Below, piece by piece: positions 9,587 through 20,971 of a stretch of 64,000 nucleotides of DNA; within the stretch, counting starts at the first letter, position 1, and each line of letters opens with the position of its first letter. This DNA comes from Hygrocybe punicea (lineage: Eukaryota; Basidiomycota; Agaricomycetes; Agaricales; Hygrophoraceae). The notes beneath the pieces are model-generated. The model saw nothing but the letters and a program-made list of their open reading frames with translations, was not told the origin of the DNA and did not search any database. A program made the translations under genes and the position numbers. The stretch is from assembly GCA_963556145.1 (NCBI GenBank), contig OY744461.1, forward strand, positions 6,024,891 to 6,088,890, given 5' to 3'.

Positions 9587-11637
9587 ATGCCAGCCCCGCA
9601 GCAAATTCTCGAATTTATTGACCGACAGGCAGATGCTTTCATTCAGAGGCTCGCTGTTGCAGTCGCGATACCAAGGTAAGCAGCAACGGAATTAATTCTT
9701 TTTAATCGTAAGTTTGCAGTGCAGATATGGATGATCAGAATCATCAGATAGAAGGGAGTTTGCACTGAACGACGCGAGATGTTCACATTTCAACCTACAA
9801 TGATTCTGATCTAAACCATCGCCCCACAGCATAAGCGGAGACGTTTCTCACCGACAAGATGTCGTCCGGATGTCAGCCTTCCTCAATGATCACCTCCGGA
9901 AAGTCGGCGTCCAAACCAAGCTTGTCGATCTTGGATGGCATGACATGGAAGGGCAACAGCTGCAATTGCCTCCGGCAATTCTAGGCAAAATCGGTACCGA
10001 TCCCGGCAAGAAGACTGTTCTCCTCTATGGTCATTATGATGTCCAACCTGTAAGTCCATTCCTCAGGAAGTCGTATTGTCTTTATTGTCAACTGCCATTC
10101 CTTCTTTTCGCTGTATTTCTTTTGAAAGGATCTAATGTTCACATCCCACAGGCTGAGAAAAGCGATGGTTGGGACACTGACCCCTTCACTCTTGTCATCG
10201 ACAAAGCCAGTGGTCGCCTGATAGGTAGAGGCTCCAGCGACGACAAAGGACCCGTTCTCGGATGGCTAAATGTCCTCGACGCACACAAAGCCCTTGGTCT
10301 CGCTCTCCCCGTCAATCTTCGATTTTGCTTCGAGGGAATGGAAGAGAGCGGCAGTGAGGGACTCGATGATCTCATAAGATCTGAAGTACAGAAGGGAAAG
10401 GACGGTTGGTTTGATGGCGTGGATTGCGTTTGTATCGTGCGTCTTGTTCTTCATGACAACTGCGACAATTTTGATGAGACATGCATCGTAGTCAGACAAT
10501 TACTGGTTGAACACTCGAACTCCTTGCTTGACGTACGGTCTGCGGGGAATATCCTATTTCAAGATTTCCGTTTCCGGGCCTGCTCGCGACCTGCATTCTG
10601 GCGTATTCGGAAGAACCGTTCACGAGCCCATGACCGATCTGATTGCCCTCATGAGCAAGCTCGTGGAACCCAGCGGAAAGATATTAATCCCGGGAATCGA
10701 GGAAATGGTAGAACCAGTAACGGCCGAAGAGAGGTGTGCTCGAAGCTTTTCACGCCAAATATTGATAAGAATAATAAAACCCATCACATCAGGAAACTAT
10801 ACGAATCACTTGACTACACCATTGCCGATATCGAACAATCGGCGGGAGCTTCCATCGCAGTTTCTTCCGATAACGCAACCGTCCTTATGGGCCGCATGCG
10901 TTCACCCTCGCTTTCACTGCATGGCATCGAGGGTGCATTTTCAGGCGTCGGCGGCAAGACAGTTATTCCAGCTAAAGTGGGTGGAAAATTCAGCATCCGG
11001 TAAGTTGTGGTGGCCCCTCTCTCCAAAGCGTCACTTACTGACTGACTGACCTATAGTCTAGTCCCTCCGCAGACCCCGGAATTGATCGAGCCACTGGTGA
11101 AGACCTACGTAGAATCCGAGTTTGCCAAGCTTAACAGCAAGAATACTCTCAATATCGAGAGTTTGCATGGCGGAAAACCGTGGGTCGCAGATTTCAAGCA
11201 CTGGAACTTTGAAGCTGCGAAGAAGGCGACAGAGGTATGACTTGATCATCATCAGCTGGATAACGCACTGATGCTGGTGTTTCAAGGCGGTATATAACCA
11301 GAGTCCCGATTTTACGCGTGAAGGCGGTTCAATTCCCGTAACGCTGACCTTTGCGGAGAGCCTCGGCGTCAATGTGCTGTTGTTGCCGATGGGGCGAGGA
11401 GACGACGGAGCGCAGTATGTGATTGTTTCGAATTGCGATGAAAGGGCATTAATATGATGTCTTTTTTTTTTGGCACAGCTCTACCAATGAGAAACTAGAT
11501 CGGTCGAATTTTATCGAAGGCGTAAGTTTCTTTCATTTCCATAGGTATAATTTGGATTTGAAATATCCATGGGAATGCAGACGAAACTATTGGGCACCTA
11601 TCTTTATGAAGTTGCGGCCATCAACACTGCGGAGTAG
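9587..11637 (+). CDS. DUG1: Cys-Gly metallodipeptidase (Dug1/CNDP2 type, M20)
   Basis: A cytosolic Zn/Mn dipeptidase of family M20 that cleaves Cys-Gly and similar dipeptides in glutathione breakdown. Nine exons join in frame: 9587-9675, 9830-10049, 10152-10436, 10492-10733, 10793-10999, 11057-11234, 11287-11414, 11479-11521 and 11581-11637. The product has 482 residues, practically the yeast Dug1 length. Metal ligands are visible: HYDVQP (His98), SSDDKGP (Asp133), [10 protein letters not shown] (Glu167/168) and GRGDDGAHS near the C-terminus. The lid domain has RDLHSGVFG and [13 protein letters not shown]. The start [14 protein letters not shown] fits homologues. The gene looks intact. It is a housekeeping gene unrelated to the surrounding transposons. 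Confidence 0.95.
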
Positions 11638-11864
11638 TAAGGTGATTACTAGAAGTGAAATGACCTGAATCATTATTGTTCTCGTACGCGTACAATCGTT
11701 TTCGAAAACCTTGCTCGCAGCATGCAAATAGAATAAAATAAATCGAAAAAATCTGAAAAATGCCAAAAATCCTCAAACTCATCCTCCTGCCTCTAATTCT
11801 TGTCTACGAAAGGCCCTTTCTCCTCAGTTCATCAAAATGAAAAATACCTACTTCGTCGTCTTCC
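11638..11864. other. Short spacer
   Basis: AT-rich 3' region of the dipeptidase gene with AATAAAATAAAT near 11732-11745, a plausible polyadenylation signal. Nothing else is seen. Confidence 0.4.
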
Positions 11865-12230
11865 TGAATAGATCCATATTAAGCTCCTCAAACTTGGCCC
11901 GTGTAAGAATTGCCGTCCTCAAACAACTCGATTTCGATCCTCGTCGACTGCTGGCTTGACAACATCCGCTTAGCCTTCTCGACCTCGCGCTTGAGCTTGC
12001 CCATTGCTCTCAAGTTCGGCGACACATCAGTACCTGTCTTCTTGTACGCCTTAATAAGATGGTCGATAACGCTGTTGTAAAAGTCCTTGCCTCCGAGATG
12101 AGTATCACCAGCAGTAGCTGATACTTCAAAGACTCCGTCGTTGATAGAGAGAAGCACACATCAAATGTCCCTCCACCAAGATCGTAAACAATGATCTGGG
12201 ACTCACCGCCTTTCGTTTTTGGGATTGGAG
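11865..12230 (-). pseudogene. BiP/Kar2-like Hsp70 gene fragment
   Basis: The minus strand reads a middle piece of an ER-type Hsp70: [11 protein letters not shown], then (after a frame change) [56 protein letters not shown], and (after a second frame change) [15 protein letters not shown], ending in a TAG. The KREVEKAKR and [11 protein letters not shown] wording fits the BiP/Kar2 branch better than cytosolic Hsp70. Only about 110 residues of the ATPase domain survive. The N-terminal half and the whole substrate-binding domain are missing. This is a dead fragment, perhaps a retrocopy or a duplicated segment; no introns are visible within it. Confidence 0.85.
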
Positions 12231-13310
12231 TGGAACGCATTTTTGGCGCTGTCCCCGACGCTGCGCGTATTCGGGGTCAGTACAAAAACGGATTTGCGGA
12301 ATCCGAAATGGACTTACAGCCGTTCGTCGTCGCTGCAGCTGACCTAAGAGGGAGTTATCCGATGGCCTTGGTCATGGGCAAGGTTCCATGAATGGCTTCG
12401 TGCAGCAAATATGCATTTGTGGGAATCGGATGAGGTGAGAGACGGCACCCTCGTCCGTTGATCCCGAGGAATACGTTGCGCTGGAGCTGGAACCGGTGGC
12501 CCTGGATGACACAGAAGTGGTGTGAGTAAGGGGATTGTAGTCACAGACGAGTAAGAGCAGCGGTGGGGGAACGATAGACGTGCGGCGTGTTGTCTGACCA
12601 AGCGGCAGGATTGGCGGTCTAGTGATGGGAGCGGGGGCGACAATGGGATGCGAGGTTGTAGAACGACGTTGAGCTGTCGTGATGATGGCCGTGACTGTGG
12701 TTGTGACCGATCAGCGCCGTAGGGCGAACGAAGCAGTCGTAGCGGCAAAGAAGCTGATGGTTGGTGGTGGTGGTGCCTGAACTTGCGAGCCCGAGTTCGA
12801 GGACCCGGTTGCAGAGTGTTGGGTTGCGGCCGTGTTGTCATCGTGCATAGCTAGACAGATCTTTGTTAGTAAAAGTAAAGAAAAAAAACTTACCAGTGCA
12901 GCAGAGATGGGTGCACGACACTCCGCTACGTCTGGGACTGGCAGTCGTCGCTGCTGTTGCCATTGTTGCCACTGCTACTGTTTGCCGTCACCGTGGTCAT
13001 TGGTTGTTGCTGCTGCTGGCCAGGCTGCTGTTGCCTCGAGATCATTTGCGCTGTAGTCAGAAATAAGTTGGTAGTAATAAAAAAAAAAGATTCAAGAAAA
13101 GACATAACGTTGCCGCTTCATTGCTCGCCCTCTGCTGGTTGCTGTTAGGGTGCTGTGGCCTTTGTTTTGGGTCGGCCTGCGTTGTCTCGAACTGGTGTGG
13201 CTGTGGCTGTTGGCGTGGCGTCAGGTATGGTGGTGTCACTCGCATGTTTGTGTGGATATTGGTGGACCTTGTTGGTTGTCCGCTATTAATTTCCTTTTTT
13301 GGACGGCTAG
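12231..13310. other. GC-rich low-complexity stretch, no firm gene
   Basis: Long minus-strand frames exist (for example 12344-12841, Arg/Pro/Ser-rich), but their composition is what GC-skewed low-complexity sequence gives in any frame, and the complementary strand is equally open. Bases 12940-13060 are rich in GCTGCTGTTGCC-type triplets and 13150-13260 in TGGC-type words. I do not support a gene here. Confidence 0.4.
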
Positions 13311-13317
13311 CCACGGT

Positions 13318-13391
13318 TTAGCCGTTGCCACAACGGTCCAGTCCGGCTAATAACCCATATATGGGTTAGCCGGACTGAGCCGTGGCAACAC
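13318..13391. mobile_element. Decayed miniature hAT-like palindrome
   Basis: A 74-bp imperfect palindrome centred on ACCCATATATGGGT, with arms AGTCCGGCTAA and TTAGCCGGACT. Its right end reads GTGGCAACACTA, the same terminal word as the 6959-bp hAT in this window and the 52-bp miniature at 57424. The left end is diverged (TAGCCGTTGCCAC), and no 8-bp target duplication is visible. Probably an old non-autonomous copy of the same hAT family. Confidence 0.55.
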
Positions 13392-13589
13392 TAGTTACAA
13401 CAAGTTGACGCGAAACATGACTGTTATTTTTGAGAGGGCGCAATGTAGACTATTGAAAATTTATATATACTAACAGCCGGAGGGCCTTTGAAATACATCT
13501 CAAAGATCATGAGAAAATGTTAGTACATCCCCGCCGAGATAAAAAACATAACCACTACAGGATAATTAGATACACCAAACCAAATAATA

Positions 13590-14138
13590 ATTGTGCTAAC
13601 CTTTCAGCAATGATTTCAACCACGAAGAACGTCTTGATCTCGGCACTTGGTACAAAATTCTTCTCTGCTGATTCAGGTAACCATCAAAATATCATGGGAT
13701 TCACTCACCGACTTGGAGGAAAGCCTGTAGTCCACACGCAAGACAGGTGGTACTGGAATTGGAATCAGTAGCGGCAGTAGAGATGGCCGGGGTAGTACTC
13801 GACGCGGCGCTGGTACTCGATGCGGCGCTGGTGCTCGACGCGGCGCTGGTGCTCGACGTGCTTGTGCTGATACTCGATGTGGTACTCGATGTGCTGGCGC
13901 TGGTACTCCAAGTCGACATGCTGGTGCTGATGCTGGAAGTGGTAGCGGCGGTAGTGACTTGTGTAGTAGTAAATGTGGACAGATGTGAAGCGGCCATTTG
14001 GGATGTACCAGCGTGAAGACATGATGGGATGAAGAGCAGGAATGGCTGAATGCAAGCTGAATGACACAGTATACAAATAAATAAACAAACAATGCAGCCA
14101 TGCAAACGAACAGGCTGTTCCGAATAGGTAGCGCACAA
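13590..14138 (-). CDS. Possible Ser/Thr-rich secreted protein
   Basis: The minus-strand frame begins MCATYSEQPVRLHGC, follows with a hydrophobic stretch (CIVCLFICILCH and beyond) that could serve as signal or anchor, then a long Ser/Thr-rich region, and ends CLACGLQAF before a possible GTGAGT donor. The Ser/Thr part corresponds to an 18-bp minisatellite (13798-13870, unit GCGGCGCTGGTACTCGAC). Such mucin-like proteins are common on fungal walls, but a slipped minisatellite can also fake one. No known domain is recognised. Low confidence. Confidence 0.3.
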
Positions 14139-14428
14139 ACAGACGAGGCAGCGTGAAAAATGGACAAGAGGAGCGTGAAAACAGAGGCGCAGAAATCGAA
14201 CGGGATAGACAGCGCAAAAACTGCTGAGGCGACTCTAAAACGAGGCGGCGCAGATGATGCCACACCAGAAGAAAGGGACCAACATGAAAATGAACGACGT
14301 AGTGCAGATGTGTATTTAGTGTGTGGACAGGTGATGTCTCCAGAGACTAATATCCGAGAGACTGATGTCCTAAAGAAACACATATCTATAATATATATAG
14401 ACAGAGAGCATTCACATACTGGCCTGGG
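14139..14428. other. Left flank of the large hAT element
   Basis: No gene is recognised. The left target copy ATTGATAG occupies 14429-14436. Confidence 0.4.
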
Positions 14429-14727
14429 ATTGATAGTAGTGTTGCCGCGGCTATGGCTAATAGCCGGCTTCTACCTGTAGCCGAGCCGCCACATTGGCTC
14501 GGCTTGTGAGTGGCTTGGCTCAGCTAGAAACCAGCTACAGCTGCAGCTATTGCATTTCCTGTAGCCGTTAGCTGTGGCTATCGAGCTGACTAGCTGGTAC
14601 CATCCTCGTCATATTCTTTGTACCCACTCAATTTAAATGATATATATCTACGTAGGATCTACGTAGGAATGCGATTTTGTGCTAGGTAATTTTGGAACTG
14701 AGTTTAAATCCTGTGCTGGCTGGGATT

Positions 14728-14795
14728 GATTGCCTTTGAATTGATTGCCTTTGAATTGACTGCCTTTGAATTGACTTTGAACTGACTACCAGTAG
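14728..14795 (+). repeat. 15-bp tandem repeat
   Basis: About four tandem copies of a unit reading TGCCTTTGAATTGAT/C, inside the left part of the large hAT, downstream of the AGCCGG-rich terminal region. No coding role is seen. Confidence 0.8.
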
Positions 14796-15047
14796 ACGGA
14801 ATTTCAGGTAATCCTTTCTTGCATTAAGTCCCCTCTTTCTCCGCACACTGCTTGCCACTAATTGTAAGTACTTACTTCCAACTCCATCATCGTCACCATC
14901 CACTGGCCCCGCTCATCACATACACCGTGTGCATGTTTGTGCACGAGCAGCACGACGGCAGTCCCAACTACCACTGGCAGGAGAAGAGACTCTCAGTGTC
15001 CTCATCAATCGAGATCATCCTCTCACCCAGCGTTCAGACAACCAGGA

Positions 15048-15650
15048 ATGACACGGACACAAGTGCCACCTCCCAAGCAATCTGCAGGCCCACGAGGGAA
15101 GCAACATGTCCCAAACCTCTGGTAAGTCACCAGAAGCTCACACCAATTCAATAAAAAGCGCATTTACCCGCCCCTTTCCACATTTATTCATAGTCGCAGA
15201 TATATGGCCAGCCACTTGGCCTGGACTCACCGAGAATGAAAATGGAGGTAAAACGCTGCATTTCGCAACCAGAAAACTTGTCTCGTACGATTTCCGAAAC
15301 CCACCTTTCCTCATCTATTGCAAAATTCACCAAGTCTGGCCTTGGCCATCTTCTCGCAGATCCTCAAATACTCGAGGATGGGACTATCTGCAATATTTTC
15401 GAAGGTGGACACGTCCATTTGGTCGGAATGAGGGATGCTGAAATGTACGTTGCAGCACCTAATGTCCTAGATAAATTTCATGGCTCTATCGTTACAGTTT
15501 CCCTGCGAATCAGTGCACAGCCCAGCACCAACCAACGGCGCCTCTGGCTGTATCTAATGCTTCACCATATTGGGTGTGTACCGTACTGTTATTCTCTACC
15601 TGTCACTCAGATATATTGTACAACAGCCGCAACATTTCCACCATAAATGG
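15048..15650 (+). CDS. Unrecognised hAT cargo coding region
   Basis: A first exon starting MTRTQVPPPKQS ends at a GTAAGT (15122). After an acceptor near 15186 a long open stretch runs SQIYGQPLGLDS through LSRTISETHLSS, LADPQILEDGTIC, FEGGHVHLVGMRD and AAPNVLDKFHGS. Codon use and amino-acid mix look protein-like, but I do not recognise the family. Bases 15355-15425 recur in degenerate form at 15722-15792, so part of it was duplicated. It lies upstream of the transposase within the hAT ends. It may be host sequence captured by the element, or the remains of a second element gene. Confidence 0.4.
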
Positions 15651-16551
15651 ACATTACTTTCTGCAGAACAGTCCGTTTTCTGTGAGAGCTTAGGGGGTCT
15701 AAAATCTAATTTTGGGTACCCCCCTTGCCAACCCTCAAATATTGGAGGATGGGTCGGTTTGTAGCATCTTCGCAGGTGGGCACATCCATAAATTTGCATT
15801 GTCGAATTATGACCCAAACCATCCTTTAGCAATACGAGAACAGCTCACTCTACAATGACAGATGTACACTCTCCATGCCACAATGACAGATTCTACGCTA
15901 TCAGGATCAAGGGAACGGGGAGTGGGGGAGCAGGAGGGGAACAGCGAAGAGGGGAGGAACAGCGAAGGGGGGGGGGGGATAGGGAACTGTACAGCAATAC
16001 ATAGAACGATCACAAACGATGTCAATCGATAGGATTGAAAATGTAATTATAACTAGAAATATATGAAAGCAAAACCTTAGTGCCCTTGGTCAATTCTCGT
16101 TTGGGATGTAATTCGCACTAATTATTATATTTCACCATGAAAATGTCCGATTTTCACTGGGTTCATTGTTCGAAATGGTGCAAAGAATGGGTGCGGGACT
16201 CTGGACGTTCCTGCAACATGAAGACCGACATCAATTCTCGGAAGCGGAGGTGGGATTTCAGTAGGGGCCATAGCTATTAGATAACGATCAGATTATACAA
16301 CTCAAAGCGCTTGAGGTTCAAGCACGTTCTAAGTGAGCATATGTCCGAATTTGGACATAAGCCCCCTACAGGCAGGCCAGACATACGACATGGGCCAACC
16401 AGGCTGGATACAGCCCGTCAGACTGGTAAGGCCTGGATGATGGGTTCATATCCATTGACAGAACGTTAACCCACGACCTCAGGTGTGTGAACATGCCGGC
16501 TGTTATATTGTGCAAGGTGAGAATACTGTCTTCCAAGTTCCAACTGCCACA
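15651..16551. other. Non-coding interior of hAT
   Basis: No gene is recognised between the unknown cargo region and the transposase. It holds a degenerate copy of 15355-15425 at 15722-15792, a G-run near 15968-15978, and ordinary unique sequence up to the transposase start. Confidence 0.4.
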
Positions 16552-19427
16552 ATGGGCCGTCGAAATACTCGCCCACGACGGTCATCTCCACCTCCAACCT
16601 CTCCAGAGGAGTCTTCTGAGGGCTCACAGGTTGGCCATCGTGCAGCTTGCCAACCCAGGGATCGCCAGCCAAACTCTCAGACAGTTCCTGCTATATGCCC
16701 TCAGACAAGCAGCAACTCTCAGCCTGTTCGAACTCCTGCATCATCTCGGGGTGGCTCATGTCCACAAACTTCTCACGATATCAATCATTTTTTTCGGAAG
16801 ACAAAGGGCGCACCAACTATCTGCACATTTTGCGAGTAAGTTGATGTTCTGTCTTCCAGTCCTCCCACTTATTGCTTTCAGGCGTAAACACAGTTGACCC
16901 TAACTCCATGACATGCAACTGGTCTTTTTCAGCAAACACAGGCAACACCAGTCTCCAAGTCCATCTGGAAAGCGTCCACAAGATTGAATACCTCCAATTG
17001 TGCGAAGCAAATGGATGGGTTATAATGCTTCCGAGGATGAGGAAAGAGGCTGCATCCATCATTGATGATGACAATCCTGGTGCATCCCAGGCCCGTGTAC
17101 CCTTCTCGCAGAGTCGCTTAGTGAGCGCAATTGTGAATTTTGTTGTTGCCGACGATCAAGTATGTCGTGTACTACATCAATATTTTACCACTAACCATCT
17201 TACATTTTCAGTCCATCAACGTTGTCGAGTGTCACGAATTCCGTGAACTCCTCCTACTGCTTCGAGAAAACTTGCAAGACAAGGATATCCCTCACCGCAC
17301 CAAAATCCGTGAGGCTATTGTTACTGCATGGAAGTCATGGTTTATTGGCCTAAAGAAAGAGCTTGCGGTAAGTGTATCTGTGTAGTTGTGAAATACTGTA
17401 TGACAGAGCTTATTTTTAGGAAGCTCCTGGCAAAATCAGCTGCACTGCTGACGTTTGGTCTGATAGTAACCGTCGTGGATACTTTGCTATAACGGGTCAC
17501 TGGATTGCACGGGATAAGACCACTCGATGGCTAGAACTCAAGCAAGCACTACTTGCTTTCCATCGCCTCTGTGGCAGCCATGATGGGAAGGCAATGGCGA
17601 TTGCTGCCCTTTCTCTTATGGATCGCGCTGGCATCACAGCACAGGTACATGTTTCATTCTATAGCTATCTGCAATGGAGATACTGATAAGGGTCGGCAGA
17701 TGGGCCACTGGACTCTTGATTACGCATCAAACAACGCCACATTCATGCAGGAGTTTGCAATTCTACTTCAAATTCGTGACATTGACTTTGATGCAATTGA
17801 CCGCCGGATTATGTGCTTCCTGCATATTGTTAACACATGTTGCCATCACGTCATCGACAGTTTGACTGATATCGACTTGACTGAATCTGCTGAAGTGTCT
17901 GCTGGGCCGCTGCCCCCTAGTCGGCCTGACCAGCAAACATTCGAAGATGCCGTAAAACGGGACCCTGTGGTACTGGGACGCAATATCGTGCGCGTACTTC
18001 GAAGCTCTGGCCAAAGGCGTGATTTATTCGACGACATCATTTGCGACGGTAATGCCAAGGGTTGGTTCCAGGACGACAGCGACCCCCCTCAGGCCTATGC
18101 ACTGCCATCGGTGCAGCTGCTGTGTGACATGGTTGTAAGATGGGACACCGTCTATTATATGATCAGGCGTCTGCGAGAAATGCACCCTGTAGGTCAATTA
18201 ATTCCTGCTTTGATTCCACTGACATGATTCAATTGATAGGCAATCGACCATTTCCTTTGTCTCCCAATCAACAGGGACTTGATGAAGCACAAGATGACCA
18301 ATATGGAATGGTCAGTGCTCGCCGATGTTGAGGTCATCCTAGAGGTAAGAGGCGGTTTAAAAATATTTGGCTTAGCCTAACAAAAGATTAGATCCCCCAT
18401 CAAGTTCAACAAGTCATGTCGAGCGATGGGAATCCTATTCTCTCAGGCGCAATCCCTGCCTTTGAGATGTTCATGACTGCATGGGAGAGGCTTGGCGAGC
18501 GCCATCCAAGACTTAAACCCTGGATTGATGTTGGTCTCAAGTGGGCAACCACCTACTATTCTCGAATGGATCTCACGACAGCCTACATCATTGCAATGGG
18601 TAAGTGACAAATGACTTCTGCATTGTTTGTTTTGATTGACAAGACTCGCCCTCAATCCATGTATCCGCATGAGTTGGATTCAACAGCATTGGGATGAGAA
18701 CTATGTGGCAAAGGCTGAACAAATTGTCAAGGAAATGGTAAGCTGTGGACAACGTTCCCTTAGCTTGTTACTAATGCAGTCATGGCTTAGATGATCAAAT
18801 ACCGCCAACGAGCCAAACCTAGAGCTCCCCCATCTACAATTGTGATACCAGCCAAACCAACTGCGGCTCCTGCATATACGCATCTGGCACAGAAGTACGG
18901 CTTAGCTGACATGCGAGTGGGAGCTTTGCAGGATGCTGAAGGCCAGACACTGGAACAGGAGTATCACTCATACGTTACTGCACCACTGTCCATCGAAGGG
19001 ACTGATATTCTCAGGTTCTGGGAGGTATGTAATCTATCTAATTAGTAGATATTACTTACTGATATACGCCCCCATGCAATAGTTCAGCGAGTCAACACTA
19101 CCGACATTTTACGCAATGTCTCTTGATTTTCTACCTATTCAAGCATCATCGGTACCTTCTGAACGTGTGTTCTCATCAAGCGCTGAGACAGATACAAAGA
19201 AGCGAAACCGCATCAGCCCAGTACTCATGGAGGCCTTACAGATGTTAAAGTTCGCTCTCAAGCGATCACGTCTCAACTTCACCGAGCATTGGCTCACGCC
19301 GGAGTCAATGTTGCAAGAACAGGAATCCGAGCTTGGTAGAGATCTCCTTGCTGATCTGCTTAGGCTTGACACGGAGGACGTTATCGATCAAATCATTCAG
19401 GAGACAGGTGACAATGATACGGCCTGA
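16552..19427 (+). CDS. hAT transposase (large element), possibly damaged
   Basis: A BED-finger hAT transposase. The N-terminus has HFFRKTKGAPTICTFC. Later exons carry VHLESVH (finger), ADDQSINVVECHEFR, CTADVWSD (first catalytic Asp), GHWTLDYASNN (second Asp), RIMCFLHIVN, VVRWDTVYYMIRR and the C-terminal hATC block SVPSERVFSSSAETD. Exons I can place: 16552-16856 or so, about 16882-17159, 17212-17367, 17420-17644, 17700-18188, 18240-18344, 18392-18599, about 18650-18737, 18791-19024 and 19083-19427. Two joins are wrong: exon 1 to 2 is one base out of phase, and the exon after 18599 lacks an acceptor that keeps frame. Either unusual splicing or inactivation. The rest is well conserved. Confidence 0.85.
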
Positions 19428-19786
19428 ACAGTCCTGGATCCCCAATTATTACTCGTGCTTTTTGTACTATGTTCACCGTGTTCTCAATGCTCATGTAAAT
19501 TTGTTTGCTCTGTAATCTACTGCCTTGTGGTTCTAGAATTCTGTGTTCACCATCAGTATGAGTACTCACATCAGTGGCCACAGCCACTTTTCCCACAACC
19601 CAACCTCAACTTCAAACGCCTCAACGCCTCAAAGGCCTCAACGTTCATTCAACTTGTACCAAAGTTTTTTTTTCAATACATATCAGGTTTTTGTACACTG
19701 TGTGCCCCTTATCATAGATAGCATGAAAAACCTGACTGACCATCGAATTGTGTCGTCTACAGGTATCACCACACTCTAGTCTGATG

Positions 19787-20971
19787 ATGCCATTTACTAC
19801 ACGGCCATCTACTACACAGCCACGAAATGCGCTAGATTGTGTAGGAGGTCAATCGCGGCAGGGAGTGAACATTGTTAGGGTTGGCGGCAGATTCAGAATA
19901 AAGGAGCGATTAGGCTCAGGGTCCTTTGGTTCGTATTGCTCTACTGTCGTCAATGACTCACTAGATTTCATTTCAGGAATTGTCTACCTTGGAATCAACA
20001 TCATAACCAAAGAGGAAGTTGCTATCAAGCTTGAGTCTGCTGATGTAACGCTACCTCAACTTCAACATGAATTCGAGGTGTACCAGAATCTCATCAGCAG
20101 CAGCATCCCCTCTGTTCATTGGTTTGGAACAGAATGTGACTACAATGCTCTTGTCCTTACTTGACTCGGTCCATCACTTGAAGATCTTTTCAATCGCTGC
20201 AACCGCAAGTTTAGCTTGAAGACGGTCCCACTTTTGGCAGACCAGATGGTATCTATCGTTACTGAGCTAAGTTAGCGTCATACTGCTAATTCTGCAATTT
20301 CATAGATCCCGTGCATAGAGCATGTCCACTCTTCCCACTTCGTTCACCGTGACATCAAGCCTACCAACTTTTTGATTGGCACAGGTGCAAATTGCAGTCA
20401 AGCCTACATCATCGATTTCGGTCTTGCCAAAAGGTATAGAGACGCTGGGACTCACATTTATATCCCATTTTGAGCGGACCATCGTACCCTCACAGGCACC
20501 ACCCCATTCACCTCACTCAACAGCCATTTAGGTGTGGAGCAGTCTCGCCGTGATGATCTAGAATCCCTTGCCTACATTCTTATCTATTTTCTTTGTGGCT
20601 CTCTTCCTTGGTATGATGCCAAGGCCTCAACCTGTAACCAGTACAACAAGATCATGAAGATGAAGGTCGATACGATTCCCGACCTTCTGACGGGAATTCC
20701 AAACAAATTCAGAATTTTTCTAGACTATACTCGTGCATTGGACTTCGAAGGCAAACCCAACTATGCATATCTGCGCAAGCTCTTCCATGATCTTCGCATA
20801 CATGAAGGACATGAAGACGATGACATTTTTGATTGGTGCCTGCCGATGATAAGTGCAGATGATCAGAATCCTAACAATCACATGAGGATCAATGGGAAGA
20901 TGCACTCCAGGGCACATGATATGGATGCTGTCAGCAGCACGAGAGTGTTTGTCCATTTTTTTAATCTTTGA
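19787..20971 (+). pseudogene. Casein kinase 1-like pseudogene carried by hAT
   Basis: Reads as a CK1-family Ser/Thr kinase: glycine loop LGSGSFG with an intron inside it (19929-19977), EEVAIKLES (catalytic Lys), [42 protein letters not shown] (catalytic loop), [29 protein letters not shown] and the C-lobe YTRALDFEGKPNYAYLRKL. Two in-frame TGA codons break it, one before LGPS (about 20162) and one after HIYIPF (about 20472), the latter at a position normally arginine (CGA to TGA). All catalytic residues remain. It lies between the transposase and the right end of the hAT, so it moved with, or was captured by, the element. Not part of standard hAT gene content. Confidence 0.85.

Noticed and set aside
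12344..12841. 165-residue Arg/Pro/Ser-rich minus-strand frame
   Set aside because: Low-complexity composition produced by skewed sequence; no splice pattern or motif.
15960..15985. G-run as a structural (quadruplex) signal
   Set aside because: A single homopolymer-like run with no spaced G-tracts; nothing supports a function.
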